Shown piece by piece: positions 14,418 to 16,685 of a DNA stretch of 16,685 nt. The DNA lies in the NCBI GenBank assembly GCA_016791325.1, contig JAEUMU010000174.1:1-16685 (forward strand). The letters are read 5' to 3'. Source of the DNA: Hyphomonadaceae bacterium (GTDB lineage Bacteria > Pseudomonadota > Alphaproteobacteria > Caulobacterales > Aquidulcibacteraceae). A program made the translations under genes and the position numbers. The notes below the pieces were generated by a model, which searched no databases, was not told the origin of the DNA, and saw only the letters and a program-made list of their open reading frames with translations. Each line of letters starts with the position of its first letter. Within the stretch, counting starts at the first letter, position 1.

Positions 14418-16292
14418 CTATTGGCACGCCAAGCATTCCTCGTAATCTGTGCGCGCCGTCATCACCGGCGTTTCGGCGGCGGTTTCGGCCTTGGCGTCCT
14501 CGCCGGCGAAGCCCGCGCGCTGCACGCTCTTGGAGCGGCAGTAATACAAGCTCTTCACGCCGCGCTCCCACGCCATCCAATGCAGCATGTGGAGATCCCA
14601 CTTATCCACATCGCCCGGCAGGAAGATGTTGAGCGATTGCGACTGGCAGATCAGGGGCGTGCGGTCAGCGGCGAGTTCAACAATCCAGCGCTGATCAATC
14701 TCAAATGCGGTTTTGAACACGCTCTTTTCGTCATCGCTGAGGAAATCAAGGTGCTGCACGCTGCCTTCATTCTTCAGGATCGAAGACCACACGGCTTCGG
14801 TGTTCTTGCCTTTCTCATCGAGCAGTCTCTCGAGATAGGGGTTCTTCACCGCGAACGACCCCGAGAGCGTCTTATGCGTGTAGATGTTCGCCGGGATCGG
14901 CTCGACGCCCGCGGAGGTGCCGCCGCAGATGATGGAGATCGAAGCCGTGGGCGCGATCGCCAGCTTGTGCGAAAAGCGCGCCATCACATTCGACTCCGCC
15001 GCATCTGGGCAGGGGCCGCGCTCTTGCGCCAGCTTCACCGACGCCGCGTCGGCGCCGCGGCGGATATGGCGGAAGATGCGGTTATTCCAAACCTTCGCCA
15101 TTGCCGATTCCATCGGCACGCCCTGGCTTTGCAGAAATGAGTGGAAGCCCATCAGGCCCAAACCCACGCTGCGTTCGCGCATAGCGGCGTAGATGGCGCG
15201 TTCCATTTCCGGGGGCGCGCGCTGAATGAAATCTTCCAGCACGTTGTCCAGGAAGCGGAATACGTCTTCTAGGAATTCCGGCTCCTTCTCCCATTCCATG
15301 AAGGTTTCGGCGTTGAGCGAGGAAAGGCAGCATACCGCCGTGCGCTCGCGCCCGTTATGATCCTTGCCGGTATGCAGCATGATTTCGCTGCACAAATTCG
15401 ATTGCCGCACCTTGAGGCCGAGCTTCTTCTGGTGCGCCGGCATCTGCTTATTCACGGTGTCTGAGAAGATGATGTAGGGCTCGCCCGTCTGCAGGCGCAG
15501 CTCCAGAATCTTCTGCCAGAGCTTGCGCGCGTTGACGTGTTTCAGCGCCTCGTTGTTCTTCGGGCTGCGCAGCGCGAACGGCAGATCATCCCGCACCGCG
15601 ATCATGAACTCGTCGGTGATGTTGATGCCGTGATGGAGATTGAGGCTCTTGCGATTGAAATCACCGGCCGGTTTGCGAATCTCCAGGAATTCCTCGATCT
15701 CCGGGTGGTGAATATCGAGATACACCGCCGCTGAGCCGCGCCGCAGCGAGCCTTGTGAGATCGCCAGCGTCAGGCTGTCCATCACGCGCACAAACGGAAT
15801 GATGCCGCTTGTCTGCCCGTTCTGGCCGACCTTTTCGCCAATGGAACGGACCCCGCCCCAATAGGTGCCGATGCCGCCGCCGTTAGAGGCGAGCCACACG
15901 TTTTCGTTCCACGTATCCATAATGCCGTCGAGGCTGTCGCCGACGGCGTTGAGGAAGCAGCTGATCGGCAAGCCGCGTTCGGCGCCGCCATTGGAGAGCA
16001 CGGGCGTCGCCGGCATGAACCATAGCTTGGAGATATAGTCGTAGATGCGTTGGGCGTGACCGATGTCGTCCGCGAACGCGGTGGCGACGCGCGCGAACAT
16101 ATCCTGATAGCTTTCGCCCGGCAGCAAGTAGCGATCGTTGAGCGTCGTCTTGCCGAACTCCGTCAGCAGCGCATCGCGGCTCGGATCCGTAACAACCTTC
16201 TCAACCACTTTCAGCGGAAGCAGCGGCTTAGGTTTGCCGCGATGGACTTCGCCCATCCGGTGGACCCCTGCTTTTTCCGCTCTTGCCTGCAT
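14418..16292 (-). CDS. nrdA: Class I ribonucleoside-diphosphate reductase, alpha subunit
   Basis: The product is 624 aa. It reduces ribonucleotides to deoxyribonucleotides with the radical-generating NrdB subunit. Active-site residues are visible: Cys112 (PISCFL) and Cys321 or Cys322 (AVCCLSS) as the redox pair, the thiyl-radical Cys301 with Asn299 and Glu303 in SNLCSEI, the radical-transfer pair Tyr583-Tyr584 (SLYYCRS), and the C-terminal shuttle cysteines Cys620 and Cys623 (ECLACQ end). The about 90-residue N-terminal ATP-cone of E. coli NrdA (761 aa) is absent; the chain starts close to the ten-stranded barrel. The ATG at 16292 has GGGGG 7 nt upstream. No nrdB adjoins it: downstream come a terminator and a phasin-like gene, upstream a divergent transporter. 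NrdR-box-like sequence lies upstream. Confidence 0.96.
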   Translation of the reverse strand: MQARAEKAGVHRMGEVHRGKPKPLLPLKVVEKVVTDPSRDALLTEFGKTTLNDRYLLPGESYQDMFARVATAFADDIGHAQRIYDYISKLWFMPATPVLSNGGAERGLPISCFLNAVGDSLDGIMDTWNENVWLASNGGGIGTYWGGVRSIGEKVGQNGQTSGIIPFVRVMDSLTLAISQGSLRRGSAAVYLDIHHPEIEEFLEIRKPAGDFNRKSLNLHHGINITDEFMIAVRDDLPFALRSPKNNEALKHVNARKLWQKILELRLQTGEPYIIFSDTVNKQMPAHQKKLGLKVRQSNLCSEIMLHTGKDHNGRERTAVCCLSSLNAETFMEWEKEPEFLEDVFRFLDNVLEDFIQRAPPEMERAIYAAMRERSVGLGLMGFHSFLQSQGVPMESAMAKVWNNRIFRHIRRGADAASVKLAQERGPCPDAAESNVMARFSHKLAIAPTASISIICGGTSAGVEPIPANIYTHKTLSGSFAVKNPYLERLLDEKGKNTEAVWSSILKNEGSVQHLDFLSDDEKSVFKTAFEIDQRWIVELAADRTPLICQSQSLNIFLPGDVDKWDLHMLHWMAWERGVKSLYYCRSKSVQRAGFAGEDAKAETAAETPVMTARTDYEECLACQ

Positions 16293-16345
16293 ATTCCAGC
16301 CCCCGGTTTTAGCTCTGTGTTAATCCGACTCGGCTCTGGCCCAAA

Positions 16346-16361
16346 CCACATGCTGTTGGGT
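16346..16361 (-). promoter_or_regulatory. Possible second, degenerate NrdR box
   Basis: This 16-mer matches the NrdR consensus ACACWATATATWGTGT at about half its positions. It is listed because it starts exactly 32 bp from the better box at 16378, the spacing usual for paired NrdR boxes, and lies between that box and nrdA. Confidence 0.25.
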
Positions 16362-16377
16362 CGTGGGCCGACCGTCA

Positions 16378-16393
16378 CCGCTACATATAGTGA
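16378..16393 (-). promoter_or_regulatory. NrdR box upstream of nrdA
   Basis: The core CTACATATAGTG matches the palindromic NrdR consensus ACACTATATATAGTGT at 12 of 16 positions. It lies about 86 bp upstream of the nrdA start. NrdR represses ribonucleotide reductase genes when ATP/dATP levels signal sufficient dNTPs, usually by binding two boxes that overlap the promoter. The minus-strand TATATG inside the box could itself be a -10 element. Confidence 0.5.
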
Positions 16394-16402
16394 TGCCATC
16401 GG

Positions 16403-16417
16403 TTAATTGCCGGTCAA
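16403..16417. promoter_or_regulatory. CtrA-like site in the nrdA upstream region
   Basis: TTAA-N7-TCAA is one mismatch from the full CtrA site TTAA-N7-TTAA. A CcrM-type GANTC (GAATC, 16453-16457) lies 36 bp further from nrdA. Both fit cell-cycle control of dNTP synthesis as known in Caulobacter, but short motifs are weak evidence. Confidence 0.25.
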
Positions 16418-16476
16418 TGGCGAACCGGCGCCAGCGAGAAAATTTGCGCTGAGAATCTGTGAAGATGAGCGCCCTG

Positions 16477-16493
16477 ACCGGGTTCGACCCGGT
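16477..16493. other. Inverted repeat ACCGGGT-TCG-ACCCGGT between nrdA and the transporter
   Basis: Perfect 7-bp arms surround a 3-nt spacer. A second palindrome with an AT core, CGGTAAAATTTTGCCG (16503-16518, one non-complementary pair), lies 9 bp away, and a looser relative, AGCGAGAAAATTTGCGCT, is at 16433-16450. They fill the 272-bp divergent region and look like operator sequences. Which gene they control cannot be told. Confidence 0.35.
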
Positions 16494-16564
16494 TGGCAAT
16501 GGCGGTAAAATTTTGCCGTCAAATCGTGCTTGCGCGCTGCTGAAATCCGGCGTTTTTCAGGCGA

Positions 16565-16685
16565 ATGCGGCAAGCTTCAGGGGGCCCAACAGCGGCGCTG
16601 GCGGCGATGACTGGCGGGGCCCTGATCGGGCTCGCGCCGATCCTTATCCGCGTGTCCGAGTTGGGGCCCCAGGCCTCGAATCTGT
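16565..16685 (+). CDS. EamA/DMT superfamily transporter, N-terminal fragment (runs off the window)
   Basis: From the ATG at 16565 the frame stays open to the window end (40 codons). After a short polar start (MRQASGG) it reads AALAAMTGGALIGLAPILIR and then VSELGPQASN, which is the first membrane helix and following loop of EamA-type drug/metabolite transporters, where a GxxIGFAPIxVRxSELGP-like run precedes a Trp-Arg. An inner-membrane metabolite exporter is likely; substrate unknown. The ribosome binding site is weak (AGG close to the start), and the ATG at 16607 is too deep in the helix to be preferred. It diverges from nrdA. Confidence 0.65.
   Translation, partial: MRQASGGPTAALAAMTGGALIGLAPILIRVSELGPQASNL

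Noticed and set aside
16477..16493. GGGTTCGACCC resembles the T-arm of a tRNA
   Set aside because: The T-loop register is off by one base, and no acceptor stem, D-arm or anticodon arm fits around it on either strand. It is better seen as an inverted repeat.
16482..16495. Possible alphaproteobacterial LexA box (GTTC-N7-GTTC)
   Set aside because: The spacing is six bases and the second half reads GTTG, so it does not match.

Overview
The window is a dense, GC-rich chromosomal segment, most likely from an alphaproteobacterium of the Caulobacterales/Hyphomonadaceae type. Supporting signs are NrdA ending in a CLACQ tail, a HlyIII protein of the kind I associate with alphaproteobacteria, an alphaproteobacterial-style TIR_2-like domain, TTAACCAT / TTAA-N7-TTAA-like CtrA motifs, and very short intergenic gaps. 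I see no mobile element, CRISPR array, rRNA or tRNA. The assignment rests on protein style only, not on a database search.

Layout. 17-1708: a small secreted protein (minus) diverges from a coiled-coil membrane protein (plus). 1795-3601: a thiolase and a lipoprotein, plus strand. 3598-5980: a minus-strand run reading HlyIII family, ECH1-type dienoyl-CoA isomerase, inorganic pyrophosphatase (ppa) and a truncated hotdog-like protein coupled to ppa by an ATGA overlap. 6093-7763: a DUF4197 protein and an alpha/beta hydrolase, plus strand, with a 13-codon mini-ORF between them. 7770-8192: arfB ribosome rescue factor, minus. 8305-9981: an exported methyltransferase and nudC, plus. 9978-10889: a CDF zinc transporter, minus. 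10957-12093: a Tat-exported D-amino-acid-oxidase-like flavoprotein, plus. 12090-12560: a secreted protein with two cysteine repeats, minus. 12802-13806: a TIR-like/TM/proline-rich protein, plus. 13803-14240: a phasin-like protein, minus. 14418-16292: nrdA, minus, with an intrinsic terminator and an NrdR-box-like upstream site. 16565-end: the first 40 codons of an EamA/DMT transporter, plus.

Function. Lipid/acyl-CoA metabolism recurs (thiolase, dienoyl-CoA isomerase, hotdog protein, phasin), but these genes lie in separate transcription units. Pyrophosphatase could pull acyl-CoA synthetase reactions forward. Several products are predicted to work in the envelope (two lipoproteins, two Cys-containing secreted proteins, the Tat flavoprotein, DUF4197).

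Most notable points: the flavoprotein has its segments in circularly permuted order relative to D-amino acid oxidase. Four of the five convergent gene pairs overlap by exactly 4 bp at a YTAR tetranucleotide, one each of TTAA, CTAA, TTAG and CTAG. The HlyIII protein appears to lack two of the usual zinc-ligand histidines.
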